NCBI GenBank assembly: GCA_002336675.1
Contig: DDEI01000005.1
Location: 1-48,688, forward strand
DNA length: 48,688 bases
Source of the DNA: Flavobacteriales bacterium UBA1958
GTDB taxonomy: Bacteria > Bacteroidota > Bacteroidia > Flavobacteriales_D > Sanyastnellaceae
Direction of reading: 5' to 3'
The first letter of the stretch is position 1, and each line of letters starts with the position of its first letter. Shown here one piece after another: positions 41,097 to 48,688 of this stretch. A program made the position numbers and the translations under genes. The notes beneath the pieces are model-generated. The model did no database searches. It saw only the letters and a program-made list of their open reading frames with translations, and had not been told where the DNA came from.

Positions 41097-42497
41097 TCAA
41101 AGACCCATTTCCTTTCCTCGGGAGATCATAAAGTCCATAGCAGCATCTTTCTCGTTAGGGATTTTTCCGCTCAGGATGGCGTCTTTTATTTCTTTTTTGA
41201 GTTCACCGATTGCTTTACAAGGCTTAATTTTAAAAGTCTTCATAATCATTTCTCCAGTCACAGGCGGCTGAAAATTTCTTAATCTATCTCTTTCCTCTAG
41301 TTGTACTAACTTGATTTCTACTAAGTCGTAGTTTTTCAAGTATTTCTTCACCTTTGTCTCATTCTTAGAGGTGATGTCGGCTTTGCATAGCTTCATTAAA
41401 TCATCAATGTCATCTCCAGCATCTACAAGCAATCTTCTAAGGGCAGAATCCGAAATCTCCTCCTTGGTAAGGGCGATGGGGCGGAGGTGCAGCAGAACTA
41501 ACTTTTGAACGTACTTCATTTTCTGATTCAGCGGGAGCTTTAATTTCTTGAAAATCTCAGGAACCATTCGCGCTCCTAAGTCTTCATGCCCATGAAAAGT
41601 CCATCCGTGGTCCTTGTGAAATCTTTTCGTAGGAGGTTTGGCTATATCATGCAGAATAGCAGACCATCTTAGCCACAAGTCGTCTGTGTTTTCACACAGG
41701 TTATCTAGTACTTGAATAGTGTGAAAGAAATTATCCTTATGGCCCTGTCCGTTTTTATATTCTACGCCTCTCAGCGCAGCCATTTCTGGAAATATATAAT
41801 CTAATAGTCCAGTAGAGTTTAATAATTTAAACCCTCTAGAAGGCACCTTAGAAAGGATAATTTTATTCAACTCATCAGCGATTCTCTCTTTGGTGATAAT
41901 GTCTATTCTCTCCGAATTATCCTTAATACTAGAGAATGAGCTTTCTTCTATCTCAAAATCGAGCTGCGTAGCAAAACGAATAGCTCTCATCATTCTCAAT
42001 GGATCATCACAATAAGTGGTATCTGGGTCTAGAGGAGTTCTAATGATTTTATTCTCTAAATCTTCTAATCCATTAAAAGGATCTATAAGCTCACCGAAAT
42101 TTTCTTTATTCAGCGAAATAGCCAATGCGTTAATTGTAAAATCTCTTCTTTTTTGATCTTCTTTTATCGTTCCGGATTGCACTACTGGGTTTCTGCTGTC
42201 TTTAGAGTAACTCTCACTTCTAGCGCCTACGAACTCAAGTTCTAAATCACCCGTTTTAAAGGCGGCTGTGCCATAAGTTTTAAAAAGAGTTACCTTTTTG
42301 ACATTTAGGGCTTTGGCGGTGTCCTGAGCCAGTTCCATTCCGTTTCCTTCGGTGACTATATCTATGTCTTTGGAGTCTCTTTTTAGTAAGATGTCTCTCA
42401 CAAAACCACCTATAACATAAGCTTTCGCGCCTTTTTTATCAGCTATTCTTCCACAAGTGGAGAATACTTTATGTGTTATATGTTCCTTTAAATTCAT
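41097..42497 (-). CDS. tRNA nucleotidyltransferase / poly(A) polymerase family protein with HD domain (CCA-adding type)
   Basis: The 466-aa class II nucleotidyltransferase has the head-domain motif YVIGGFVRDILLKRDSKDIDIVTEG (~30-50, with GG and DxD), the RRDFTINALAI segment (~115), and RMMRAIRFATQLDFEIEES (~165). A C-terminal HD domain carries HTIQVLDNL and SAILHDIAKPPT (~285), as in CCA-adding enzymes with a phosphohydrolase part. It can restore CCA at tRNA 3' ends. The tRNA at 31489-31562 lacks an encoded CCA, in keeping with this need. Specificity (CCA vs poly(A)) is inferred from the family. Confidence 0.9.
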   Translation of the reverse strand: MNLKEHITHKVFSTCGRIADKKGAKAYVIGGFVRDILLKRDSKDIDIVTEGNGMELAQDTAKALNVKKVTLFKTYGTAAFKTGDLELEFVGARSESYSKDSRNPVVQSGTIKEDQKRRDFTINALAISLNKENFGELIDPFNGLEDLENKIIRTPLDPDTTYCDDPLRMMRAIRFATQLDFEIEESSFSSIKDNSERIDIITKERIADELNKIILSKVPSRGFKLLNSTGLLDYIFPEMAALRGVEYKNGQGHKDNFFHTIQVLDNLCENTDDLWLRWSAILHDIAKPPTKRFHKDHGWTFHGHEDLGARMVPEIFKKLKLPLNQKMKYVQKLVLLHLRPIALTKEEISDSALRRLLVDAGDDIDDLMKLCKADITSKNETKVKKYLKNYDLVEIKLVQLEERDRLRNFQPPVTGEMIMKTFKIKPCKAIGELKKEIKDAILSGKIPNEKDAAMDFMISRGKEMGL

Positions 42498-42562
42498 GAG
42501 CTACGAAGGACAAATTTACTGTGGAAATACGGATATGTACTTTTGAAAGTAGATTGAGTGGA

Positions 42563-43510
42563 TTAAGAATTTCTTTTCTCCAAGAATGCTTCCACATTAT
42601 TAAAGATTCGATCGCCTATATCTTCTTGGTTAGATTTAATAAATTCACTTCCAGTCACTTTTTCAAACAGTTCTATGTATCTAGAGGTAATTAATTGAAC
42701 AAATTCTTCAGGTATAGCTGGCATAGATTGTCCGTCTTTTCCCATAAAGTTGTTTTCCATTAACCACTCTCTAACGAATTCTTTACTGAGTTGCTTTTGG
42801 GGTTCATTGTTCGCTTGTCTCTCGGCATAACCATCAGCATAGAAATAACGGGAAGAATCAGGAGTGTGAATCTCATCCATCAGGGTAAGGGTTCCATTTC
42901 TCATACCGAACTCATATTTCGTATCTACTAGAATTAATTCCTTTTCTGCGGCTATTTGAGTTCCTTTTTCAAATAAAGCTCTGGTGTATACTTCTAACTG
43001 ATTGAATGTTTCTTTATCTACTATTCCTTGCGCTATTATTTCTTCTTTAGAAATATCTTCGTCATGTCCTTCTTCAGCTTTAGTAGCCGGTGTTACAATG
43101 GGTTCAGGGAATTTATCATGCTCTTTCATTCCTTCTGGCATAGTTACCCCGCAGATAATCCTTTCGCCAGCGTTATATAGTCTCCAAGCATGGCCCGTTA
43201 AATAGCCTCTAATCACCATCTCTAACATGATAGGCTCACATCGATAACCAATAGCCACGTTAGGGTCTGGAGTGTCAATAAGCCAGTTAGGAACGATGCA
43301 TTCTGTAGCCTTAAGAAACTTGGTAGCTACTTGATTTAGCACCTGGCCTTTAAATGGAATAGCAGCTGGTAATATGTGGTCAAAAGCTGAAATTCTATCT
43401 GATGCCACCATCACTAGTAAGTCATCTTCTAAAAAATATACATCCCTTACTTTTCCATTGTATACCTTCTCTTGTCCGGTGAAATTGAAATTTGTTTCTT
43501 TGATTCCCAT
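42563..43510 (-). CDS. purC: Phosphoribosylaminoimidazole-succinocarboxamide synthase (SAICAR synthetase)
   Basis: PurC joins CAIR and aspartate using ATP in de novo purine synthesis. The 315-aa protein is of the longer bacterial/eukaryal-like type, with NGKVRDVYFLEDDLLVMVASDRISAFDHIL at residues ~18-48, RGYLTGHAWRLY (~105), the EPIVTPATKAEEGHDEDIS insert (~140) and LILVDTKYEFGMRNGTLTLMDEIHTPDSSRY (~195) holding the active-site Asp/Glu. It abuts the preceding small-protein gene with no gap, so is expressed with phoH and that gene. Confidence 0.97.
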   Translation of the reverse strand: MGIKETNFNFTGQEKVYNGKVRDVYFLEDDLLVMVASDRISAFDHILPAAIPFKGQVLNQVATKFLKATECIVPNWLIDTPDPNVAIGYRCEPIMLEMVIRGYLTGHAWRLYNAGERIICGVTMPEGMKEHDKFPEPIVTPATKAEEGHDEDISKEEIIAQGIVDKETFNQLEVYTRALFEKGTQIAAEKELILVDTKYEFGMRNGTLTLMDEIHTPDSSRYFYADGYAERQANNEPQKQLSKEFVREWLMENNFMGKDGQSMPAIPEEFVQLITSRYIELFEKVTGSEFIKSNQEDIGDRIFNNVEAFLEKRNS

Positions 43511-43915
43511 TTAGTCTACTCTTTTTAAATAAATGAAGGAAGTGTCGGTTCTAGAGAACGTCTGTATCCAGTTCATTTTATCGTCTTTAAATTTCTTTAT
43601 GAATAATGTGTCCACATTTTCTTCTAGGACAGAATTATTATTAATAACTAGCTTTTCTCTGTACTCATCCCAATACCACGTACCTGTTTTTGAACTTTTC
43701 GTAAACCCAGAGGTTACTCTTACGGTAAAGTCTTTCTTAAATTCATAAGTCGTGCTTTTTGCTCTTTTATTCAGTTCAGTTTTTTCAGTTTTATTAAAAA
43801 CGTTAAGGCTATGATCGAATTTAATGACCCGCCACTTTCCTACGAGTTTCTCAGGAATGTTTGCATTGCAATACCCAAACAACAGAATCAGGAGAAGGAG
43901 TTTAATCAGTTTCAA
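43511..43915 (-). CDS. Small exported beta-rich protein
   Basis: The 134-aa protein begins with a signal peptide MKLIKLLLLILLFGYCNA. The mature part has a lipocalin-like small beta pattern: KLVGKWRVIKFDHSLNVFNK, STTYEFKKDFTVRVTSGF, GTWYWDEYREKLVINN, LFIKKFKDDKMNWIQTF and a final TSFIYLKRV. Bacteroidota encode many such small lipocalin-like proteins of unknown role; another lies at 15992-16399. It overlaps phoH by 14 nt upstream and abuts purC downstream. Confidence 0.75.
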   Translation of the reverse strand: MKLIKLLLLILLFGYCNANIPEKLVGKWRVIKFDHSLNVFNKTEKTELNKRAKSTTYEFKKDFTVRVTSGFTKSSKTGTWYWDEYREKLVINNNSVLEENVDTLFIKKFKDDKMNWIQTFSRTDTSFIYLKRVD

Positions 43916-44846
43916 ATGCCTCTATGATTTTCTTTACTAGTCTATGTCTAATGACGTCTGTGGCAGTTAATCGAACAACTGATATTCCTTCTACGTCTGA
44001 TAATCTTTCTAAACCTTCTATGAGACCAGATTTTTGATGTCTTGGTAAATCTACTTGGGTGACATCTCCAGTAATAATGAATTTAGCATGTTTTCCCATT
44101 CTGGTTAAAAACATTTTCATCTGCTGGACAGTGGTGTTCTGTGCTTCATCTAAAATAACGAATGCATTATCCAAAGTTCGCCCTCTCATAAATGCCAGAG
44201 GAGCTACTTCTATAGTTCCGTTTTCTATGTACTCTTCTAATTTCTCATGATGGATCATATCTCTCAGTCCATCATAAAGGGGCATCATATATGGGTCTAG
44301 TTTTTCTTTCATGTCTCCAGGAAGAAACCCAAGATTTTCTCCAGCCTCTACAGCGGGTCTTGTAAGTATTATTCTCCTAACTTCCTTCTTTTTTAATGCT
44401 CTTACGGCCAGCGCGACAGCCGTGTATGTCTTCCCTGTTCCAGCAGGACCCACGGCAAAAAGCATATCGTCTTTTTCAGAACGAGAAACCATTAATCGCT
44501 GATTTTTTGTACGAGGTTTTACTCTTATGCCGCTATTTCCATAAACGATAACAGCATCACTTCCCGTGTCTTTGTTGTCTTCGTCATGAGGAGATTGGGG
44601 GCCTAATATTCGTTCAATATCATTTTCCGTGAGTTGATTGTACTTTTCTATGTGCGCAAGAATGGTAGATATTTTTGAATTAAATACATCCAAGTCCGTT
44701 TGATCCCCAAAAGCTTTAAGGCTATTTCCTCTAGCGACTAATTTCAATTTAGGAAAACTTTGTCTGATAATCTTAAGCTTAGCTCCTCTAATTCCAAGTA
44801 AAACAGTGGGTTCAGGAAGGTTTATTATTATTTCTAATTCGTGCAA
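43902..44846 (-). CDS. phoH: PhoH-family ATPase/putative RNA-associated protein
   Basis: The 314-aa cytoplasmic ATPase has Walker A VGPAGTGKTYTAVALAV (~134), LTRPAVEAGENLGFLPGDMKEKLDPYMMPLYDGL (~165), Walker B FVILDEAQNTT (~232) and the sensor ITGDVTQVDLPRHQKSGL (~260). The N-terminal ~100 residues form a KH-like domain, as in the YbeZ/PhoH-like group, which partners YbeY in ribosome-related RNA processing. The start is a TTG, since no ATG occurs at the expected N-terminus. It heads a group with a small exported protein and purC. Confidence 0.92.
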   Translation of the reverse strand: MHELEIIINLPEPTVLLGIRGAKLKIIRQSFPKLKLVARGNSLKAFGDQTDLDVFNSKISTILAHIEKYNQLTENDIERILGPQSPHDEDNKDTGSDAVIVYGNSGIRVKPRTKNQRLMVSRSEKDDMLFAVGPAGTGKTYTAVALAVRALKKKEVRRIILTRPAVEAGENLGFLPGDMKEKLDPYMMPLYDGLRDMIHHEKLEEYIENGTIEVAPLAFMRGRTLDNAFVILDEAQNTTVQQMKMFLTRMGKHAKFIITGDVTQVDLPRHQKSGLIEGLERLSDVEGISVVRLTATDVIRHRLVKKIIEAFETD

Positions 44847-44921
44847 TTTTTACTATTCTTGTTAAAAGATGAATGTGCAAAATAAGCCAAGATTAAGCGG
44901 TTTTTAGCTGTTTTAGTAAGC

Positions 44922-44929
44922 TATTTTTG
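44922..44929 (+). promoter_or_regulatory. -7 promoter box of the SAM hydrolase gene
   Basis: TATTTTTG is an exact TAnnTTTG match, 25 nt before the ATG at 44955. Confidence 0.5.
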
Positions 44930-44954
44930 AAACCTTAATGAACAAGTCATTTTT

Positions 44955-45752
44955 ATGGCCATAATCACTCTAATTTCAGACTTAGGAAAAGAAGACCATT
45001 ATCTGGCCTCTGTAAAAGGCGCTATATTTACTGGAGCTCCAGATGCGAGGGTGGTGGATATTTCTCACACGATTAGGCCATTCGATATTTATGAGGCCTC
45101 TTATGTTTTAAAGAGTTGTTACTCTCATTTCCCTCAGGGAACTATACATGTCGTCTCTGTGAATGATGTTTTAACAGAAAGCCATGATCATGTAGTGTTA
45201 AAGTATGACGGTCATTATTTTATCGGAGCAGATAATGGTGTGTTCTCTATTTTGATGGAGAAAAGAGAGGTGGAAATATTTTCGTTGAACGTTCCCTTAG
45301 AATTTGACTTCGAAACATTCCCATTAAGAAATAGGTTTGTGACAGCAGCGTGCCATTTAGCTAGAGGAGGAACTCCAGAAGTGATAGGTAAGCGTGTAAA
45401 AGAAATGATGGGGGCGGAGCTCTTTAAGCCGCTTTTAGAGCCAAATGTAATAAGAGGTCAGGTGATATATGTAGATGGTTATGAAAATGTTACTACCAAT
45501 ATCACCGAGCAGACATTTAGAGATATAAAGAAAAGCCGAGATTTCAGAATAAACTTAGTGAGAAGTCAGGAGGTGATTAAAAAGATAGTCACTTCTTATA
45601 CTGATGTAGCTCCGGGAAGAGCTTTAGCCATATTTGGCGGAGCTAATTTGTTGGAGATAGCTATAAGCAAAGGAGCTCCTAGAATGGGTGGAGGTGCTCA
45701 TAGTTTATTAGGATTAAGAATAAATGATACTATAAGGATCGAATTTGAATGA
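44955..45752 (+). CDS. SAM hydrolase / SAM hydroxide adenosyltransferase (DUF62)
   Basis: The 265-aa protein belongs to the family of S-adenosyl-L-methionine hydroxide adenosyltransferases, which split SAM to adenosine and methionine and are related to fluorinases and chlorinases. The N-terminus ITLISDLGKEDHYLASVKGAIF has the Asp for ribose binding and DARVVDISHTI follows. GADNGVFSIL (~75) and PLRNRFVTAACHLARGG (~115) complete the active-site face, and the C-terminal part has VDGYENVTTNIT and the nucleoside-binding region. It overlaps the next gene by 4 nt. Halogenation is unlikely without the halide-specific insert. Confidence 0.93.
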   Translation: MAIITLISDLGKEDHYLASVKGAIFTGAPDARVVDISHTIRPFDIYEASYVLKSCYSHFPQGTIHVVSVNDVLTESHDHVVLKYDGHYFIGADNGVFSILMEKREVEIFSLNVPLEFDFETFPLRNRFVTAACHLARGGTPEVIGKRVKEMMGAELFKPLLEPNVIRGQVIYVDGYENVTTNITEQTFRDIKKSRDFRINLVRSQEVIKKIVTSYTDVAPGRALAIFGGANLLEIAISKGAPRMGGGAHSLLGLRINDTIRIEFE

Positions 45753-46045
45753 TAGTAAGGATAGTAAAAATGACCTTCGAGGCTTCTAAAGTTGAGGATT
45801 TTAAGAAGATGTTTGAGGAGAAAAAAGAGCACATAAGAGGTTTCGAGGGTTGCCAGCGTCTTGAGCTTTTGAGGGATTCTTCTGATTCGAATATATTCTT
45901 TACTTACAGTTTCTGGAATAATGCTGAAAACTTAAAAAGTTATAGACATTCCAACCTTTTTAAGGAAACATGGAAGTTTACTAAATCATTATTCTCAGAT
46001 AAGCCTGAGGCTTGGAGTTTAAAACAAGAGGTGGTTTTGTCATGA
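45749..46045 (+). CDS. Antibiotic biosynthesis monooxygenase (ABM)-fold protein
   Basis: The 98-aa dimeric alpha/beta-barrel protein has the ABM pattern: MIVRIVKMTFEASKVEDFKKMFEEKKEHIRGFEGCQRLELLRDSSDSNIFFTYSFWNNAENLKSYRHSNLFKETW. The FxxGCxxLELLRD segment and WxxAENLxxYRxSxLFxxTW are common in Bacteroidota relatives. Such proteins can be heme-degrading or quinol-type monooxygenases or have no known activity. It overlaps the SAM hydrolase gene by 4 nt (ATGA) and so is translationally coupled, but a joint function is not evident. Confidence 0.88.
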   Translation: MIVRIVKMTFEASKVEDFKKMFEEKKEHIRGFEGCQRLELLRDSSDSNIFFTYSFWNNAENLKSYRHSNLFKETWKFTKSLFSDKPEAWSLKQEVVLS

Positions 46046-46129
46046 TAGTTTCCTGCTATTTTTAAGAGTTAAATTAAGGAAGAAGTGGAGCGGTTGGTTA
46101 ATATTGCAACGCGGATAAAAACATAATTT

Positions 46130-46861
46130 ATGTGGGCATTATTTAAAAAAGAAATTAGTTCGTTCTTGAACTCACTTATTGGCTATGTGGTAATCATAGT
46201 GTTTCTGTTGTTAAACGGATTATTCATTTGGATTTTCCCAGGCGATATGAATGTTTTAGACATGGGCTATGCCACACTGGATGGATTATTTTCTATAGCT
46301 CCTTGGGTGTTTATGTTCTTGATTCCAGCTATAACTATGAGAATGATAGCAGAAGAGAAGAGAAGCAGAACGCTAGAGCTTCTTGTGACTAGGCCAATAA
46401 CGGATTTTCAAATAGTAATTTCTAAATTTCTAGCGGGGATTTCTTTAGTGATTATCTCCTTAATTCCCACTTTAGTCTATTATTTTTGTGTGTATTACAT
46501 AGGAGAAACCGAAGGAAATATAGACAGAGGAGGCACTTTAGGGAGTTATCTAGGATTGATATTTTTAGCTGGTGGATATGTAAGTATGGGGATATTTTCA
46601 AGTTCTCTTTCGGAAAATCAAATTGTAGCTTTTTTGTTGGCGGTAGTAATGTGTTTTTTTATGTTTATCGGGTGGGAGAGTATCAGTGATTTTTCTCAGC
46701 TCGGAGGTTTAGAGAGTTTTGTTATAGGAATAGGGATTAATGACCACTATAAATCGGTAAGTAGGGGGTTACTGGACAGCAGAGATGTTCTGTATTTTAT
46801 TGCGCTTATAAGTGTGTTTTTATTGGGGACTATAACAGTTTTAAAAAGTAGAACGTGGTGA
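46130..46861 (+). CDS. gldF: Gliding-motility ABC transporter permease GldF
   Basis: GldF is the membrane permease of the GldA-GldF-GldG ABC transporter needed for gliding in many Flavobacteriia. The 243-aa protein has six membrane spans, starting LIGYVVIIVFLLLNGLFIWIF, and the ABC-2 signature RMIAEEKRSRTLELLVTRPITDFQIVISKFLAG (~75-108). It is the usual GldF length and is followed directly by gldG, overlapping its start. No ATPase gene (gldA) is in the window; gldA is often encoded elsewhere. A TAATATTG element 23 nt upstream is a one-mismatch -7 box. Confidence 0.95.
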   Translation: MWALFKKEISSFLNSLIGYVVIIVFLLLNGLFIWIFPGDMNVLDMGYATLDGLFSIAPWVFMFLIPAITMRMIAEEKRSRTLELLVTRPITDFQIVISKFLAGISLVIISLIPTLVYYFCVYYIGETEGNIDRGGTLGSYLGLIFLAGGYVSMGIFSSSLSENQIVAFLLAVVMCFFMFIGWESISDFSQLGGLESFVIGIGINDHYKSVSRGLLDSRDVLYFIALISVFLLGTITVLKSRTW

Positions 46862-48612
46862 GAAAGTCAAATGATATAGTAAGGTTTTTACTGAGTACTT
46901 CTATCTTAATTGTTATAGCGGTGGTATTGTCTTTTAAGTTTTTTAAATTAGACTTAACGGAAGAAAATCGTCATTCGTTAACCGACCAGACCATAGAGAC
47001 TTTAGCCAACTTAGAAGAGCGAATTTTCTTTAAGGTTTATTTGACAGGAAATATCCCTTCGGAGTATAAAAAACTCGAGAAGGCCATAGAGGAGAAACTA
47101 GACGAATTTAGAGATTATTCAGACGATAGAATAGAGTATGAATTCGTTAATCCATATATCAGTGATGATGAGAATGAGAATAATAAGTTCTGGGAAAAGC
47201 TCTACGATGGGGGAGTTAAGTTTAGTAATATAGAATACCGAGAGAATGGAGTTAAGCAGGATTTAGTTCTGTTTCCGGGAGCTTTTATGAATTATAAAGG
47301 AATAGATTATCCTATTAATTTTCTTAAAAGTTCTTCTAAATCAGGGGCCGGACAAGATATGGTAAATGCCAGTATTACTAATTTGGAGTATGAGCTGATA
47401 TCTAAAATAATCCAGTACACTAGAGATGAAAAACCTAAAGTAGGAATCCTCCAGGGCCATGGAGAGTTGATGGATGTGCAGTTGGCCTCTATTCAGCAGT
47501 CCTTAAGAGAGTTTTACTTAATGGAGAGAGTCTCTCTAGACGAAAACATTAATGCGCTTTCTGAGAAGCTTCCCGTGAAGAAGTCTAGAAATCTGTTGTA
47601 TGACGCTATTATCGTGGCTAAGCCGACTAAGAGTTTTAGTAAAAAAGACCAGTTTATATTGGATCAATATGTAATGAATGGTGGGAAGGTTATGTGGTTA
47701 ATAGATCCTATGGCCGCAGATCTAGATAGTTTGGTTAATGGTGAGCAGGCTATGTCAGTGCCATTGAACTTAGGTCTAGAAAACATGCTGTTCGATTATG
47801 GTGTAAGAATTAATAATGATTTAATTATAGATTACAACTGTGCCCCTTTAGAGGTAGATGGCGGCCCCATGGGTGATAAACGTAAGAAAATGTTAGTGCC
47901 GTGGTTCTATAGCCCTCGATTATTTGTAGATTCTGTTTTAGATCCCTATCATCCTATAAACAAGAATTTAAATAACATTATAGCAGAATTCGCTAGTAGC
48001 ATAGATACTATTCAGAATGATGTCACTAAGACTGTTCTTTTGACTTCTAGCGAAGTTTCTAGAAGATTAAAGTCTCCAGTGCGAATAAACATAAACATAG
48101 CGCAGTTTGGATTTGAGTATTTCGATAATAAGTCTACTCTTAACTCGCATAGCCCTATAGCCGTTTTATTGGAAGGGGAGTTTTCTTCGACATTTAGAAA
48201 TAGAGGTGTTTCTGATACAATCATTAACAGCGCAGATATAGCTTATAAATCGGTAAGTATACCTAATGCCATGGTTGTAATTTCTGATGGAGATATTATA
48301 AGAAATGATTTATATCCTGGTGAGAATGGCTACAAGCCCTTTCCATTAGGTTTTGACCCAATACAGCGTGTTATAGCCTATGACAATACCGAGTTTCTTA
48401 TGAACTGTATGAATCATTTATTAAATGACAATGCAGTAATATCTTTAAGAACTAGAACATTTAAGAGTAGACTTCTCAATAAAGCTAAAGTAGAGCAGAA
48501 TGAAACGTTACTTAAATTCCTGAATGTAGCAATGCCTATTTTAATTGTAGGTATTTTAGGTATTATAATGTTCATTATCCGTAAAAGAAAATATTCAAAA
48601 ACAGCAGCATGA
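46855..48612 (+). CDS. gldG: Gliding-motility ABC transporter auxiliary protein GldG
   Basis: GldG is the periplasm-facing component of the gliding ABC system. The 585-aa protein has an N-terminal membrane anchor (FLLSTSILIVIAVVLSFKFF), the large ABC_transp_aux domain (LDLTEENRHSLTDQTIETLANLEERIFFKVYLTG near 40, KVGILQGHGE, DAIIVAKPTKSFSKKDQFILDQYVMNGGKVMWLIDP near 270) and a C-terminal span (FLNVAMPILIVGILGIIMFII). The start is GTG; either 46855 or 46858 is possible, and 46858 makes the common GTGA overlap with gldF. It overlaps the next gene by ATGA. Confidence 0.94.
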   Translation: MVRKSNDIVRFLLSTSILIVIAVVLSFKFFKLDLTEENRHSLTDQTIETLANLEERIFFKVYLTGNIPSEYKKLEKAIEEKLDEFRDYSDDRIEYEFVNPYISDDENENNKFWEKLYDGGVKFSNIEYRENGVKQDLVLFPGAFMNYKGIDYPINFLKSSSKSGAGQDMVNASITNLEYELISKIIQYTRDEKPKVGILQGHGELMDVQLASIQQSLREFYLMERVSLDENINALSEKLPVKKSRNLLYDAIIVAKPTKSFSKKDQFILDQYVMNGGKVMWLIDPMAADLDSLVNGEQAMSVPLNLGLENMLFDYGVRINNDLIIDYNCAPLEVDGGPMGDKRKKMLVPWFYSPRLFVDSVLDPYHPINKNLNNIIAEFASSIDTIQNDVTKTVLLTSSEVSRRLKSPVRININIAQFGFEYFDNKSTLNSHSPIAVLLEGEFSSTFRNRGVSDTIINSADIAYKSVSIPNAMVVISDGDIIRNDLYPGENGYKPFPLGFDPIQRVIAYDNTEFLMNCMNHLLNDNAVISLRTRTFKSRLLNKAKVEQNETLLKFLNVAMPILIVGILGIIMFIIRKRKYSKTAA

Positions 48613-48688
48613 AAAAGAATTTAATTCTTCTATTAGTTTTATTGGTATTGGTTGGATTAACCTATGTGTTATTTATGAATGATAGCAA
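48609..48688 (+). CDS. Start of a membrane-anchored protein, cut off by the window
   Basis: Only the first 26 codons are visible: MKKNLILLLVLLVLVGLTYVLFMNDS, one N-terminal membrane anchor. The ATG overlaps the gldG stop (ATGA), so it is the next gene of the gldFG operon. Position and anchor fit the DUF4340-type proteins that often follow GldG-like genes; that is inference and unproven here. Confidence 0.6.
   Translation, partial: MKKNLILLLVLLVLVGLTYVLFMNDS

Noticed and set aside
1..48688. CRISPR array, insertion sequence, prophage, integron or restriction system
   Set aside because: No direct-repeat array, transposase/integrase motifs, phage structural genes or restriction genes were seen in any frame.

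Overview
The window reads as a low-GC chromosomal segment of a marine-type Bacteroidota, most likely order Flavobacteriales. The main evidence is: two secreted proteins with type IX secretion (T9SS) C-terminal sorting domains; gliding-motility ABC genes gldF and gldG; Bacteroidota-restricted families (DUF3810, the BtuG-type B12-binding propeller, the SurE / small membrane protein / LpxB arrangement); no Shine-Dalgarno-like signals; and repeated matches to the Bacteroidota promoter -7 box TAnnTTTG. No insertion sequence, prophage, integrase, CRISPR array or plasmid function was seen. Gene density is high and most genes are core housekeeping.

Layout. 1-7.2 kb: the 3' part of a protein with kinase-like motifs, smpB on the opposite strand, two tandem periplasmic amidohydrolase-type proteins and a T9SS cargo protein, then an unexplained structured inverted repeat. 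7.2-13.6 kb: a degenerate SixA-type phosphatase homologue, ettA, an FKBP lipoprotein, a THUMP/RlmL-type RNA methyltransferase and pruA. 13.7-17.4 kb: a group with both a ClpS N-recognin and an arginyl/leucyl-tRNA-protein transferase-like gene, separated by a WD40 protein, a DUF3810 metalloprotease-like membrane protein and a small lipocalin-like protein. 17.5-20.7 kb: a cobalamin riboswitch driving btuB and btuG-like genes, closed by a terminator. 20.9-28.1 kb: cell-envelope genes (carboxypeptidase-regulatory-like domain protein, a small lipoprotein, thioredoxin-like protein, DUF2797, SpoIID/LytB, lpxB, surE), then a gene-free stretch that folds like a 6S-type RNA. 28.1-32 kb: thiolase, gamma-carbonic-anhydrase-like protein, tRNA methyltransferase, START-like protein and a CAU tRNA with terminator. 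32-39 kb: M1 aminopeptidase, MsbA-type ABC exporter, purB, thiamine-binding-type protein and a tRNA-dihydrouridine synthase. 39-45 kb: repeat-rich T9SS protein, DUF1499, CCA-adding-type enzyme, purC and phoH. 45-48.7 kb: SAM hydrolase, ABM-fold protein, gldF-gldG and the start of a following gene.

The genes form short operons with abutting or overlapping ends (for example btuB/btuG ATGA, M1 peptidase/lipoprotein TAATG, purB/ABC exporter and purC/small protein abutting, gldF/gldG/next gene overlapping). The most interesting items are the candidate 6S-like RNA (27807-27926), the perfect 16-bp inverted repeat enclosing nested hairpins (7020-7154), the N-degron gene neighbourhood, the SixA homologue lacking both catalytic histidines, the DUF2797 protein that has lost its zinc-type cysteines, and -7 boxes only 4-10 nt from several start codons, which suggests leaderless mRNAs.
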